The notes under the pieces were generated by a model. The model worked only from the letters and a program-made list of their open reading frames with translations. It was not told the origin of the DNA and ran no database searches. Shown in pieces: positions 42,116-51,531 of a DNA stretch of 64,000 nucleotides. The position numbers were made by a program, and so were the translations under genes. The stretch comes from Rhodanobacter sp. (lineage in GTDB: Bacteria; Pseudomonadota; Gammaproteobacteria; Xanthomonadales; Rhodanobacteraceae): positions 1,919,562-1,983,561 of the forward strand of contig AP031382.1 in the NCBI GenBank assembly GCA_040371205.1, written 5' to 3'. The stretch's first letter is position 1. Every line of letters begins with the position of its first letter.

Positions 42116-44284
42116 ATGCCCCGTCGCGCCGCCCTGCCCCTTGCCCTGTCCACGGCCCTTGCGCTCGTCGCATCCACGGCCAAGGCGCAACAGACCACGG
42201 CGACCGCGCCGCGGTCGGTCACCGACCTGCCGCGCGTCGACGTGCGCGGTGACGACTGGCGCGTGTACGTGGCGGCGAAACTCCGGCACCAGATGGCGGA
42301 AGTGGCCGGCACCAAGATCACGGTGACCAAGAAGACCACAGTCACCCATCTCGACCTGCAGCCCACCGTGATCGGCAACAACCTGCAACAGCTGCTGGCG
42401 CGTTCGCCCGGCGTACTGGTCTCGCAACAACCCACGCCCACCCAGTTCAACCTGAGCTATCGCGGCCTGGGCAACCCGCAAGAGTCGGAATACGTGCTGG
42501 TGATGCAGGACGGCATTCCGCTGGAAAGCGACTGGATCGGCTTCCCCACGCTGTACGCGATGCCGCTGGCGCAAAGCCTGGACGAAGTGCAGCTGATCCG
42601 CGGCGGCTCCAGCCTGCTGTACGGGCCGGAACCCGCGCCGGTGATCAACCTGACCACGAAACGCCCGACACCCGGTACGCCGTTCTCGGCCAGCACCGAA
42701 CAAGTGGTCGGCGCGCATGGCCTGTACTCGACCTACAACGTGCTCGAAGGCAGCCGCGGCGCCTGGACATTCCGCCTCGATGCCGCCTACGTGCGCAGCG
42801 ACGGCACGCGGCCGAACGCGCAATCGCAGATGCGCCAGGCCGACTTCTACCTCGAATATCGCCCCAGCGACAGAAACCTCTGGTGGCTGGACCTGCATGC
42901 GACCGATGCCGACTCCGGCGATCCCGGCCGGCTGAGCCTGCCGCAATGGCGGGCCGATCCGCAGGCCACGCCCACGCCGTGGAACCGCGACTGGGTGGAC
43001 CGCGACCAGTGGGTGCTGGGCCACACGCGCGAGTTCGGCGACGGCTGGCGGCTCACCGGCAAGTTGTGGTTTGCGTGGCAGGATCTCGCTAGCCGTGCCG
43101 CAAACGGCGCGCTGGCGCCGCAGCCGCCTCCCGCCGGCACCACGCTGCAGGACGAGCAGTTCCGCACCCAGGGGCTGGACCTGCGCGTGCGCAAAACCTG
43201 GGGCCGCGGCAATGCGTTCACCGCGGGCACCGTGCTGTTCCACGGCAACGATCCGTTCCGCCAGTGGAGCAGCCCCGACCTCTACGTCGACCGCTACGAC
43301 CGCAACGGCGTGCCGCGCCTGCGCCAGGCGCGTAGCTCGGACTACGCCGCGGTGTTCGCCGAGAACGTGTTCCGCCTGCCGCACGAGATCCACGTCGTGC
43401 CCTCGGTGCGCCTGGAGCACGAACGCGTGGCGGTGGACGAGACGGTGCGGCCGCCCTTCCTCAGCCGTCCGTTGATCCACGAGGCCGATACGCGCACGGT
43501 GCCGCTGTTCGGCCTCGGCATCGGCAACGACTTCGGCCACGGCAACGAAACCTACCTCAACGTGTCGCAGGGTTGGCGGCCGCTGCGCTACTTCGACATG
43601 GCCTCGCCGTTCGCCAACATCGTGCCGGGCCATGCACCCGATCCGTCGAAATCGCTGTCGTGGGAGGCCGGCGTGCACGGCGTGCCGCTCACCGGCCTGT
43701 ATTACGACGTCAGCCTGTTCTGGATCGACTTCAGGAACCGCATCGAGGCGCAGCACATCAACGCCGTCGACGTGATCGAGGTGAACACCGGCGACACGCG
43801 CAACCGCGGGATCGAAGGCCAGCTCGACTACGATTTCCTGGCGCCGACCGCGCTGACCGCGCACGGCGAACACCTGGAAGCGTTTGCCAGCGTCAGCCTG
43901 CTCAACGCGAGGTTCACCGCCAGCGCGATCCCCGGCCAGGTCGGCAAGGTGCCCGCCTACGCACCCCGCTACCTCGCCAAGGCTGGCCTCACCTGGCGGC
44001 TGGAACGGCGCGTCAAGCTCAGTCTCACCGCGGTTTCCTCGGCCGCGCAGTACTGGCAGGACTCCGACCAGCCGCTGGGCAGCGGGGCCAGCTACCTGCC
44101 CGCGCGCATTCCCGCCTACACCGTGCTCGACCTGGCCGCCGACTGGCAACTCAACCGCCATGTGAAACTGCTGGCCGGCATCGGCAACCTCGCCGACCGC
44201 CGCTACTACGATCGCGTGTGGCAGACCGGACTGGAGCCGGCCTACGGGCGCACCTGGTACACCGGGCTGCAGCTGAAGCCCTGA
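42116..44284 (+). CDS. TonB-dependent outer membrane receptor (FecA-like)
   Basis: An active-transport outer membrane receptor of 722 residues from MPRRAALPLALSTALALV, with a signal peptide ending STAKAQ. The plug domain shows NNLQQLLARSPGVLVSQQ and the strand LIRGGSSLLYGPEPAPVINL. The barrel then runs to the C-terminal aromatic strand (YGRTWYTGLQL). Overall it resembles FecA/iron-chelate receptors, though no FecIR-type signalling domain or Fur box was recognised upstream. The substrate is unassigned. It faces the BNR-repeat gene across 241 bp, and the two could form a surface uptake unit. Confidence 0.88.
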   Translation: MPRRAALPLALSTALALVASTAKAQQTTATAPRSVTDLPRVDVRGDDWRVYVAAKLRHQMAEVAGTKITVTKKTTVTHLDLQPTVIGNNLQQLLARSPGVLVSQQPTPTQFNLSYRGLGNPQESEYVLVMQDGIPLESDWIGFPTLYAMPLAQSLDEVQLIRGGSSLLYGPEPAPVINLTTKRPTPGTPFSASTEQVVGAHGLYSTYNVLEGSRGAWTFRLDAAYVRSDGTRPNAQSQMRQADFYLEYRPSDRNLWWLDLHATDADSGDPGRLSLPQWRADPQATPTPWNRDWVDRDQWVLGHTREFGDGWRLTGKLWFAWQDLASRAANGALAPQPPPAGTTLQDEQFRTQGLDLRVRKTWGRGNAFTAGTVLFHGNDPFRQWSSPDLYVDRYDRNGVPRLRQARSSDYAAVFAENVFRLPHEIHVVPSVRLEHERVAVDETVRPPFLSRPLIHEADTRTVPLFGLGIGNDFGHGNETYLNVSQGWRPLRYFDMASPFANIVPGHAPDPSKSLSWEAGVHGVPLTGLYYDVSLFWIDFRNRIEAQHINAVDVIEVNTGDTRNRGIEGQLDYDFLAPTALTAHGEHLEAFASVSLLNARFTASAIPGQVGKVPAYAPRYLAKAGLTWRLERRVKLSLTAVSSAAQYWQDSDQPLGSGASYLPARIPAYTVLDLAADWQLNRHVKLLAGIGNLADRRYYDRVWQTGLEPAYGRTWYTGLQLKP

Positions 44285-44399
44285 TTCGCGCCTCCCGTTC
44301 CGGTCCGCCGGAAGAATCCTCGCGCGCCGTGTCGATTCGGCAAGCCGTCGTTCGTCGTATCCCTGAATGCAAATCACGCCGCTGGCAGGAGGCAACCCG

Positions 44400-44819
44400 A
44401 TGCGCTGCATAGTGATCGTCAAGGCAACCCGCGACACCGAGGCCGGCGCGCTGCCGAGCACCGAACGGCTCGCCGCGATGGGCCGATTCAACGAAGAACT
44501 GGTCAAGGCCGGCGTGATGCTCGCCGGCGAGGGACTGCACCCCAGCTCCCGCGGCGTCCGCGTGCGTTTCGACGGCGCGCAACGCAGCGTGATCGACGGC
44601 CCGTTCGCCGAAACCAAGGAGCTGATCGCGGGCTTCTGGCTATGGCAGGTGAAGTCGATGGCCGAGGCGGTCGAATGGCTGAAGCGCGCGCCGTTCGACG
44701 GCGGCGCCGAAGTGGAGATCCGGCCGGTGCTCGAAGCCGAGGACTTCGGCGACCAGTTCACCGATGCCCTGCGCGAACAGGAGGCCGGCCTGCGCGCGCA
44801 GATCGCCGGCCGCCCATAA
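44400..44819 (+). CDS. YCII-related DGPF-domain protein
   Basis: A 139-residue dimeric alpha-beta barrel (YciI-like) protein. The diagnostic motif VIDGPFAETKELIAGFW is at about residues 65-82. Such DGPF proteins lie beside ECF42 sigma factors in many genomes, and an ECF42-type gene follows two genes downstream. Start MRCIVIVKAT was chosen by family alignment. The biochemical function is unknown. Confidence 0.88.
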   Translation: MRCIVIVKATRDTEAGALPSTERLAAMGRFNEELVKAGVMLAGEGLHPSSRGVRVRFDGAQRSVIDGPFAETKELIAGFWLWQVKSMAEAVEWLKRAPFDGGAEVEIRPVLEAEDFGDQFTDALREQEAGLRAQIAGRP

Positions 44820-44844
44820 CCCCCGTCCACCGAGGAGTACCGCC

Positions 44845-45261
44845 ATGCAATTCGTCGCCTACCTCACCTACGACGGCAATGCCGAAGCCGCCTTCGATTT
44901 CTACGCCCGCTGCTTCGGCGGCCAGGTCACCATGCGCGCGCGCTACGGCGACGCGCCGCCGGACATGCCCATGCCGCCGGAAATGCACGACAAGATGATG
45001 CACGTGCGGCTGGAAGTAGGCGGCCAGGTGCTGATGGCCTCGGACGCGATGGCTCCGCAATGCCCCTACACGCCCATCAAGGGCTGCTCGGTGTCGATCC
45101 AGCTCGACTCGCCGGAACAGGCCGAGCGCATCTTCCACGCCTTGGCCGAAGGCGGCACGGTGCAGATGCCGATCCAGCCGACCTTCTGGGCCGCCCGCTT
45201 CGGCTCGCTGGTGGACCGCTTCGGCGTGCCGTGGATGATCAACTGCCCGCCGGCCGCATGA
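44845..45261 (+). CDS. VOC superfamily (PhnB-like) protein
   Basis: A 138-residue glyoxalase/bleomycin-resistance fold protein. It starts MQFVAYLTYDGNAEAAFDFY, the typical first beta-alpha unit of PhnB-like proteins, and ends RFGSLVDRFGVPWMINC, the hallmark closing strand. It lies 25 bp after the DGPF gene and 41 bp before the sigma factor gene, so the three are probably one operon. The substrate is unknown. Confidence 0.88.
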   Translation: MQFVAYLTYDGNAEAAFDFYARCFGGQVTMRARYGDAPPDMPMPPEMHDKMMHVRLEVGGQVLMASDAMAPQCPYTPIKGCSVSIQLDSPEQAERIFHALAEGGTVQMPIQPTFWAARFGSLVDRFGVPWMINCPPAA

Positions 45262-45302
45262 TGCCTTGCCGTAGCGGGGCGATGATGGTCTGATCGGTCG
45301 CC

Positions 45303-46580
45303 ATGACGGCGACCGACATTCCGCGCAGCATCGAAGCCATCTGGCGCATCGAATCGGCGCGCATCATCGCGGGCCTTGCGCGCATGCTGCGCGACGTGGG
45401 CCTGGCCGAGGAGCTGGCGCAGGACGCGCTGGTGACCGCGCTGGAGCAATGGCCGCAGACCGGCGTGCCGGACAACCCCGGCGCGTGGCTGATGACCACG
45501 GCGAAGCACCGCGCCATCGACCGCCTGCGCCGCCGCCAGTTGATGGAGCGCAAGCACGAGGAAATCGCGCGCGAACTGGAGGCCGAACAGGCCGACGCCA
45601 TGCCCCGTTTCGATGCCATGCTCGACGACGACATCGGCGACGACCTGCTGCGGCTGATCTTCACCGCCTGCCATCCCGCGCTGCCCGCCGATTCGCGGGT
45701 GGCGCTCACTCTGCGCCTGCTCGGCGGCCTCAGCACCACCGAAATCGCACGCGCTTTCCTGCAACCGGAGCCGACCGTCGCCCAACGCATCGTGCGCGCC
45801 AAACGCACGCTGGCCGACAAGCAGGTGCCGTTCGAAGTGCCGCGCGGCGAGGAACTGGCCGACCGCCTGGACGCCGTACTCGGCGTGATCTACCTGATCT
45901 TCAACGAGGGCTACACCGCTACCGCCGGCGACGACTGGATGCGCCCCGCCTTGTGCGAGGAAGCCCTGCGGCTGGGCCGCATCCTCGCCGGCTTGATGCC
46001 GCAGCAGGCGCCGGTGTTCGGCCTGCTTGCGCTGATGGAACTGCAGGCTTCGCGCACGCATGCGCGCAGCGCAGCGGACGGCACGCCGATCCGCCTGCTG
46101 GAGCAGAACCGGGCCCGCTGGGACCGGTTGCTGATCCAGCGCGGACTCGCCGCGCTGGACCGTGCGCAACGGCTGGGCGGCGATGGCGAACCCTACACAT
46201 TGCAGGCCGCCATCGCCGCCTGCCACGCCCGCGCCAGCACCGCCGAGCAGACCGACTGGAACCGCATCGCCGCGCTGTACGCAACGCTGGCCGACGCCAT
46301 GCCATCGCCCGTGGTGCAGCTCAACCGCGCCGTGGCCGTGGCGATGGCCCATGGGCCCGGCGCCGGCCTGGCCATCGTCGACGCCTTGCGCGACGAACCT
46401 GCGCTGGCCAACTACCATCTGCTGCCCGCCGTGCGCGGCGACCTGCTGGAAAAACTCGACCGCCACGACGAAGCCCGCGTGGAATTCGAGCGCGCCGCCC
46501 GTCTCACCCGCAACACCCGCGAAAGCGAACTGCTGCATGCACGCGCCTGCGCCTGCGCGCGGCAAGCGCCAAACGGTTGA
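45303..46580 (+). CDS. ECF42-type RNA polymerase sigma factor (DUF6596)
   Basis: A 425-residue ECF sigma factor with a large C-terminal extension. Region 2 lies around LAEELAQDALVTALEQWP and PGAWLMTTAKHRAIDRLRR; region 4 around LTLRLLGGLSTTEIARAFL. The C-terminal half contains LIFNEGYTAT and TPR-like helices (PVVQLNRAVAVAM), the ECF42 signature. These sigma factors usually act without an anti-sigma factor and control adjacent DGPF genes; here the DGPF and VOC genes lie immediately upstream. Confidence 0.92.
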   Translation: MTATDIPRSIEAIWRIESARIIAGLARMLRDVGLAEELAQDALVTALEQWPQTGVPDNPGAWLMTTAKHRAIDRLRRRQLMERKHEEIARELEAEQADAMPRFDAMLDDDIGDDLLRLIFTACHPALPADSRVALTLRLLGGLSTTEIARAFLQPEPTVAQRIVRAKRTLADKQVPFEVPRGEELADRLDAVLGVIYLIFNEGYTATAGDDWMRPALCEEALRLGRILAGLMPQQAPVFGLLALMELQASRTHARSAADGTPIRLLEQNRARWDRLLIQRGLAALDRAQRLGGDGEPYTLQAAIAACHARASTAEQTDWNRIAALYATLADAMPSPVVQLNRAVAVAMAHGPGAGLAIVDALRDEPALANYHLLPAVRGDLLEKLDRHDEARVEFERAARLTRNTRESELLHARACACARQAPNG

Positions 46581-46669
46581 GATGCCGGGCGCGCCCTGCC
46601 GCCAAAGAAAACATCGCCGTCTGCACCACCGCTTTTGCACCACTCCCCAACATCCGCCATGCTTCCGCC

Positions 46670-47371
46670 ATGATCGAATTCGGACACGGTACCCACGCCG
46701 GCTTGCGCCGCACGCGCAACGAAGACACTTACTACGCCGATGTCGCGCTCGGCCTGTTCCTGGTAGCCGACGGCATGGGCGGCCACCTGCATGGCGAAGT
46801 GGCGTCCGCGCTGGTGCGCGACAGCGTGGTCGAGCTGGTAAGCCGCGGGCACGGCCTTGCGGAAGCCATCCACGGCGCCAACGAGCACTTGATGGCGCAA
46901 GTGCACGACCACGGCAATTCGCTGCCGATGGGAAGCACCATCGCGGCCCTGCGCCTGAGCGAGAGCGGCTACGAGGCCGCATGGGTAGGCGACAGCCGCA
47001 TCTATGCCACCGGTCGCGAGTTGCGCCAGATAAGCCACGACCACTCGCTGGTGCAAGCCCTGGTCCAGGCGGGCAAGCTGGATCCGGCGCACACCGCGCG
47101 CCATCCCAACCGCAACGTGCTGACGCAGGCGCTGGGCGTCACGCCGGCGGCGCAGTTGCACGTCGGCATGTCGCATGGCCGCCTCGCGCCCGGCATGGGT
47201 TTCCTGCTGTGCAGTGACGGGCTGACCGAGGACCTCGACGCGGCGTCGATTGCCCGCACGGCGTCGCGCAGCGACCTCGCCGCGCAGGAGTGCGTGGATC
47301 AGTTGCTGCTCGATGCGCTGGACCGCGGCGGCAAGGACAACATCACCGCGATCCTGGTGCGTTCAAGCTGA
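46670..47371 (+). CDS. PP2C-family serine/threonine protein phosphatase
   Basis: A 233-residue stand-alone PP2C phosphatase (Stp1/PppA-like). Metal-binding motifs are all visible: RRTRNEDTYY near residue 14, VADGMGGHLHGEVAS, GSTIAAL, AWVGDSRIY, LCSDGLTEDL and GGKDNITAILV. It would dephosphorylate Ser/Thr-phosphorylated proteins in the cytoplasm. No Hanks-type kinase or type VI secretion gene is in the window, so the substrate is open. It converges on dnaQ with a 9-bp overlap. Confidence 0.93.
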   Translation: MIEFGHGTHAGLRRTRNEDTYYADVALGLFLVADGMGGHLHGEVASALVRDSVVELVSRGHGLAEAIHGANEHLMAQVHDHGNSLPMGSTIAALRLSESGYEAAWVGDSRIYATGRELRQISHDHSLVQALVQAGKLDPAHTARHPNRNVLTQALGVTPAAQLHVGMSHGRLAPGMGFLLCSDGLTEDLDAASIARTASRSDLAAQECVDQLLLDALDRGGKDNITAILVRSS

Positions 47372-48106
47372 GCCGGCCTCGGCCGCCGCTGCGGGCGTCT
47401 CCAGTTTTCGCCAGACGCTGACGCCGCCGGCCGCCTTGTCCAGCGCGTCGAGGCGCTGTTCGTGCATCGCCGCCTCTTCGGCGGAGGCGCGCAAGACGCG
47501 CGGGCGCCCGCGCAGCACCAGCGGCGTCGCGGCTGCCGTGTTCGTCGCCGATTCCTGCGATTGCTCGAACGCCAGATCCATCGCCACCTGGCCCGACGTC
47601 ATCGCGAGATAAACGTCGGCCAGCAACTGCGCGTCGATCAGGCCGCCGTGCAGGTCGCGCCGGGAGTTGTCCACGCCAAGGCGTTTGCACAAGGCATCCA
47701 GGCTGTTGCGCTGGCCGGGGTAGCGCTCGCGCGCCATCGCCAGCGTGTCGAGCACGCTGCAGCGGTCGCCGATGCTGCCGAAGGAACCGCCCAGCCGGGC
47801 GAGTTCGGCGTTCAGGAAGCCGACGTCGAAGCTGGCGTTGTGGATGATGAGTTCGGCGCCGTCGACGAAAGCGAGGAACTCGTCCACCTTGTCGGCGAAC
47901 AGCGGCTTGTCGACGAGATGTTCGTCGCGGATGCCGGTGACCTGGCTGGCGCCTTCGTCCATCGCGCGTTGGGGGTTGAGATAGGTCTGCCAATGCCGGC
48001 CGGTGAGGCGCCTACCCACCATTTCCACGCAGGCGATTTCCACCAACCGGTGTCCCTGGCGGACCTCCAGGCCGGTGGTTTCGGTATCCAGCACCACCTG
48101 CCTCAT
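47363..48106 (-). CDS. dnaQ: DNA polymerase III subunit epsilon (proofreading exonuclease)
   Basis: The 3'-5' exonuclease of the replicative polymerase. It has 247 residues. ExoI contains LDTETTGL (catalytic Asp and Glu), Exo[13 protein letters not shown], and ExoIII the [16 protein letters not shown] block with His and Asp. The C-terminal tail that binds PolIII alpha follows. Its ATG overlaps the rnhA stop, giving the rnhA-dnaQ operon; in E. coli the same two genes are divergent, so this arrangement is co-directional. Confidence 0.96.
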   Translation of the reverse strand: MRQVVLDTETTGLEVRQGHRLVEIACVEMVGRRLTGRHWQTYLNPQRAMDEGASQVTGIRDEHLVDKPLFADKVDEFLAFVDGAELIIHNASFDVGFLNAELARLGGSFGSIGDRCSVLDTLAMARERYPGQRNSLDALCKRLGVDNSRRDLHGGLIDAQLLADVYLAMTSGQVAMDLAFEQSQESATNTAAATPLVLRGRPRVLRASAEEAAMHEQRLDALDKAAGGVSVWRKLETPAAAAEAGSA

Positions 48107-48552
48107 GCGTGGCCCCGGCGCTGCTCGGCCTGCTCGCGTGCGGCCTGGTCCACCCGCTCGTTCTCGGCATGGCCGTTGTGGCCCTTCACCCACTGCCAGC
48201 GCACGCGGTGGTTGCCGGTGGCGGCGGAAAGGCGTTCCCACAGATCCTGGTTCTTCACCGGCTTCTTGTCGGCGGTGCGCCAGCCGTTGGCCCGCCATTT
48301 CGGCAACCACTGCTCGATGCCTTGCATCACGTAACGCGAATCGGTGGTGAGCACCACGGCGCAGGGCCGGGTGAGTGCTTCCAGCGCACCGATGGCGGCC
48401 ATGAGTTCCATCCGGTTGTTGGTGGTGTCGGCTTCACCGCCGGCCAATAACCGTTCGTGCCCCTTGGCACGCAGCAAGGCGGCCCAGCCGCCGGGGCCGG
48501 GGTTGCCCAGGCAGGCGCCGTCGGTGAAGGCATGTACTTCGTCGGTCGTCAC
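48103..48552 (-). CDS. rnhA: Ribonuclease HI
   Basis: Degrades RNA in RNA-DNA hybrids. It has 149 residues with the catalytic carboxylates in [26 protein letters not shown] and [11 protein letters not shown], and the basic protrusion ([21 protein letters not shown] shared with E. coli). The start codon is GTG at 48552, the only one that fits. It is 12 bp after the methyltransferase gene and overlaps dnaQ. Confidence 0.97.
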   Translation of the reverse strand: MTTDEVHAFTDGACLGNPGPGGWAALLRAKGHERLLAGGEADTTNNRMELMAAIGALEALTRPCAVVLTTDSRYVMQGIEQWLPKWRANGWRTADKKPVKNQDLWERLSAATGNHRVRWQWVKGHNGHAENERVDQAAREQAEQRRGHA

Positions 48553-48564
48553 ACGGTTTTCCAG

Positions 48565-49269
48565 TCAGGGTACGGAGTGTCGCCGCGCCCCTGGCGACAG
48601 GCGCGCATTCACCGGCGCCCGCGCGGGCAAGGGCCGCAGTTTCAGTGGAATGGCGATGCTTTGCTGCTTGCGTGCCAGCAACAGGTAGGCGCCGCCCCAA
48701 TGGCTGTCGCCGTTCGACAGCGTGCCGGGCCACGGGGCGCCGAGCCGGCACTGATGCTCGATCGCCAAACCTTCGCGTTGCAGATGCCTGCGCAACCGCC
48801 ACGGCCATTGCAGGCCATGGTTCTGTTGGCGCGCGTGCCAGCAGAACCACGGCGCCCAGCCGCCCAACGGGTGCACCCCGGTCATGAGCAGCACGCCGCC
48901 AGGCGCCAGTACGCGACAGGCTTCGGCCAACAGCGCAGCGGCTTGCGGCGCAGGCTCAAGCGCATGCTGCAGCCAGACAAGGTCGAAGGCTTCGTCGACG
49001 AAAGGCAGCGGTTCGTCGGCACGAGCGCGCACGTCGCCGCGGTAGCCCTCGCACGCCAGCCATAACCGCGTCCAGGTCATGCCCGACATCGGCGGCAGCG
49101 CGTCGTCATCAGCCACACCGATGCGCAGCGCGCGCCGCCCCGTCTCGCGTTGCAGCAACGGCGCCATGCTGCGCCATTGCCCGCTGCGCAATCGGCGCAG
49201 CGGGGCGCTGGCATGAAGGTCGTGGTCACGGGGATGCGGCATGCATTCGTTCCGGCGCACGGTCGTCAT
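48565..49269 (-). CDS. SAM-dependent methyltransferase domain protein (YafS-like)
   Basis: A class I methyltransferase-like protein of 234 residues. The recognisable block is LPFVDEAFDLVWLQHALE, followed by AACRVLAPGG-type ACRVLAPGGVLLMTG, typical of methyltransf_11. The usual glycine-rich motif I is degenerate (LRIGVADDDALP), so activity is uncertain. Its place between gloB and rnhA matches yafS of E. coli. Starts at 49269 (MTTVRRNE) or 49242 (MPHPRDHD) are both possible. Confidence 0.8.
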   Translation of the reverse strand: MTTVRRNECMPHPRDHDLHASAPLRRLRSGQWRSMAPLLQRETGRRALRIGVADDDALPPMSGMTWTRLWLACEGYRGDVRARADEPLPFVDEAFDLVWLQHALEPAPQAAALLAEACRVLAPGGVLLMTGVHPLGGWAPWFCWHARQQNHGLQWPWRLRRHLQREGLAIEHQCRLGAPWPGTLSNGDSHWGGAYLLLARKQQSIAIPLKLRPLPARAPVNARLSPGARRHSVP

Positions 49270-49456
49270 TGGAATCCAACGCAAAGTGTAACGTCTGCAG
49301 GCGCGCGGGTCGCGGCGTGCATGGCGCACATCGCTGAACTGCCGCCACGCGCATTAACGGCATGCTAACGAGCCGCCATCGAAGCCTGACTATAGTCGGA
49401 CGTTTCGCGCACGCCGGGACGGCAGCCGCGCACGTTACCGACCCATGCAGCGGAGC

Positions 49457-50230
49457 ATGCCCTTGCATCTCGTACCGCTACCGGCCCTGGCTGACAACTA
49501 CATCTGGCTGCTGCACGACGACGAAGGCCAGGCCATCGTCGTCGATCCCGGCGACGATGGCCCGGTGGAACAGGCGCTGCTCAAGAGCGGCTTGCGCCTG
49601 CGTGCGATCCTGCTGACCCACCATCACCCGGATCACATCGGTGGCGCGGCCGCCCTGCACCATCGGCACGGCGTGCCCGTGTATGCGCCCGAGGACGAAC
49701 GCATCGCCGCGGCCACCGTGCGCGTGCGCGATGGCGACCGTGTCGTCCTGCAGCAGCCACAAGCCAGTTTTGAAACGCTCGCGGTACCCGGCCACACGCT
49801 GAGCCATGTGGCCTACCATGGCGAAGGCGTTCTGCTGGCCGGCGATACCCTCTTCAGCATGGGTTGCGGCCGACTGTTCGAAGGCACGCCTGCGCAGATG
49901 CTCGCCTCGCTGGATCGCCTTGCCGCGTTGCCGGCCGAAACCCTGCTCTGCTGCGGACACGAATACACCGCTGCGAACGGTCGCTTCGCCCAAGAGATCG
50001 AGCCGCACAACAACGCGCTGTCGAAACGCATGCAGGAAGTCGCCGCCTTGCGCGCCGGGCAGCGTCCCACCCTGCCGGTGGCCATGGGCCGCGAACTCGC
50101 GACCAACCCGTTCCTTCGCGTCGACCAGCCCGAGGTGATCGCCTGGTGCCAGCGAAAGACCCGAGAAGCCGCGGACCGCGTCGCGCGTTTCGCCGCCGTG
50201 CGAGCCGCCAAGGATGCGTTCCGCGCATGA
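49457..50230 (+). CDS. gloB: Hydroxyacylglutathione hydrolase (glyoxalase II)
   Basis: Hydrolyses S-lactoylglutathione to lactate and glutathione in methylglyoxal detoxification. It has 257 residues from MPLHLVPLPALADNYIW, which matches the usual GloB beginning (ADNYIW); a start 12 bp upstream is possible. The binuclear metal site shows THHHPDHIGG, a GHTLSH block, GDTLFSMGCGR and CGHEYT. Gene order with yafS/rnhA/dnaQ on one side and mltD on the other repeats that of enteric bacteria. Confidence 0.96.
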   Translation: MPLHLVPLPALADNYIWLLHDDEGQAIVVDPGDDGPVEQALLKSGLRLRAILLTHHHPDHIGGAAALHHRHGVPVYAPEDERIAAATVRVRDGDRVVLQQPQASFETLAVPGHTLSHVAYHGEGVLLAGDTLFSMGCGRLFEGTPAQMLASLDRLAALPAETLLCCGHEYTAANGRFAQEIEPHNNALSKRMQEVAALRAGQRPTLPVAMGRELATNPFLRVDQPEVIAWCQRKTREAADRVARFAAVRAAKDAFRA

Positions 50231-51450
50231 ACACACGCACTCTCGCCAGGCGACTGCTGCCGTTGAGCCTGTCGGCCTTGCTGGCCGCATGCGCCACCGC
50301 GCCGCCACAGCACCCGGCGCCGGCGGTTCCGCCACCCGAACCATCCCCGATCGCGCCGGCGCCAGCTGCGGCCTCGTCATCCGGCGCCGTGGTCGCGGCG
50401 ACGCCGGAGACGGCCGGCAACGTCTGGGACAGGCTGCGCGGCAGTTTCCAGATGGCCGATTGCGACGCCAGTCCGGCGGTGCTGTCCTGGGCCAGGCGCT
50501 ATACGCGCGACCCGCAACGTTTCGAAGCGGCCTTGCGCGATGCGCTGCCCAAGCTTACCTATGTGCAGCAGGTAGCCGCCGAACACGACGTGGCGGGCGA
50601 GTTCGTGCTGTTGCCGTGGATCGAGAGCGGCTTCAGGCCTATCCCCGCACGGCGCGGCCGCCCGGCTGGCATGTGGCAGATCATGCCCGCCACCGCAGCG
50701 GCGATGGGCCTGCACGTGGATAGCCGCTACGACGCCCGGCTGGACGTGCAGGCGTCTGCCGATGCGGTGATGAAACTGCTGCGCACCTACTACGACGAGT
50801 TCCACGACTGGCGCGTGGCCGATTACGCCTACAATGCCGGCGAATTCAAGGCACGCCAGCTGATGCAGCGCCATGGCATGCCGCCGCCGTCGCCGGTGAT
50901 TCCGCACTGGCCGGTGCACGACATCACGCGCGAACATCTCACCCGGCTGCTGGCCGTGGCCTGCGTGGTGCGCCAGCCTGGACGCTTCGCTGTCACCCTG
51001 CCGACATTGCAGCCCAGCCAGCATCTCGTGCCGGTGCCGCTGCCGCATTCGATGCCGCTGGCACGCGCCGCCGACAAGGCCGGCATGCAGTTGGAGGCGC
51101 TGAAGAACCTCAACGCCGCCTTCCGCACCAACATCGCCGATGCCGGCGCGGCGCCCTACCTGATGATGCCCCTCGGTCATGCACAGCAGTTCCACGACGC
51201 GCTGCTGGCGCAGGCGAGTTCTGCCGACGACACCCTCGGTTCCGATCCTGCCGGACATCTGGAGAGCGGCGGCAACGGCGCATCGGAACAATCCGCCGCC
51301 GCACGCACGCATCGCGTCGTCGCCGGCGAGAGCCTGTGGCAACTGGCGCGCCGTTACGCAGTGAGCGTGAAGGAGCTGGAGCGCTGGAACCATCTGCATG
51401 GCCCGCAGATCAAGCCCGGCCAGGTACTCAAGGTCAGGGCGCCGATGTAG
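50227..51450 (+). CDS. mltD: Membrane-bound lytic murein transglycosylase D, LysM-containing lipoprotein
   Basis: Cleaves peptidoglycan glycan strands at the outer membrane face. It has 407 residues. A signal peptide with lipobox LLAAC is followed by a Pro/Ala-rich linker and an SLT domain containing the catalytic Glu in LLPWIESGFRPIP, then GMWQIMPATAAAMGL and ADYAYNAGE. One clear LysM domain is at the C-terminus (THRVVAGESLWQLARRYAVS), with no second or third. The ATG overlaps the gloB stop, so the two are coupled. Confidence 0.95.
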   Translation: MNTRTLARRLLPLSLSALLAACATAPPQHPAPAVPPPEPSPIAPAPAAASSSGAVVAATPETAGNVWDRLRGSFQMADCDASPAVLSWARRYTRDPQRFEAALRDALPKLTYVQQVAAEHDVAGEFVLLPWIESGFRPIPARRGRPAGMWQIMPATAAAMGLHVDSRYDARLDVQASADAVMKLLRTYYDEFHDWRVADYAYNAGEFKARQLMQRHGMPPPSPVIPHWPVHDITREHLTRLLAVACVVRQPGRFAVTLPTLQPSQHLVPVPLPHSMPLARAADKAGMQLEALKNLNAAFRTNIADAGAAPYLMMPLGHAQQFHDALLAQASSADDTLGSDPAGHLESGGNGASEQSAAARTHRVVAGESLWQLARRYAVSVKELERWNHLHGPQIKPGQVLKVRAPM

Positions 51451-51478
51451 ACGACCATCTGCGCCATCCCGGTGGATA

Positions 51479-51510
51479 CGAAGAAGGCGGCCCGCGGGCC
51501 GCCTTCTTCG
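51479..51510. terminator. 32-nt perfect palindrome between mltD and ppiD
   Basis: A perfectly self-complementary 32-nt sequence (CGAAGAAGGCGGCCCG and its mirror) lies between the convergent mltD and ppiD stops. It can form the same hairpin on both transcripts but lacks a T-run, so it is a likely bidirectional 3'-end structure. Confidence 0.6.
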
Positions 51511-51531
51511 CGTGTTGCCGGAGCGCCTGAC

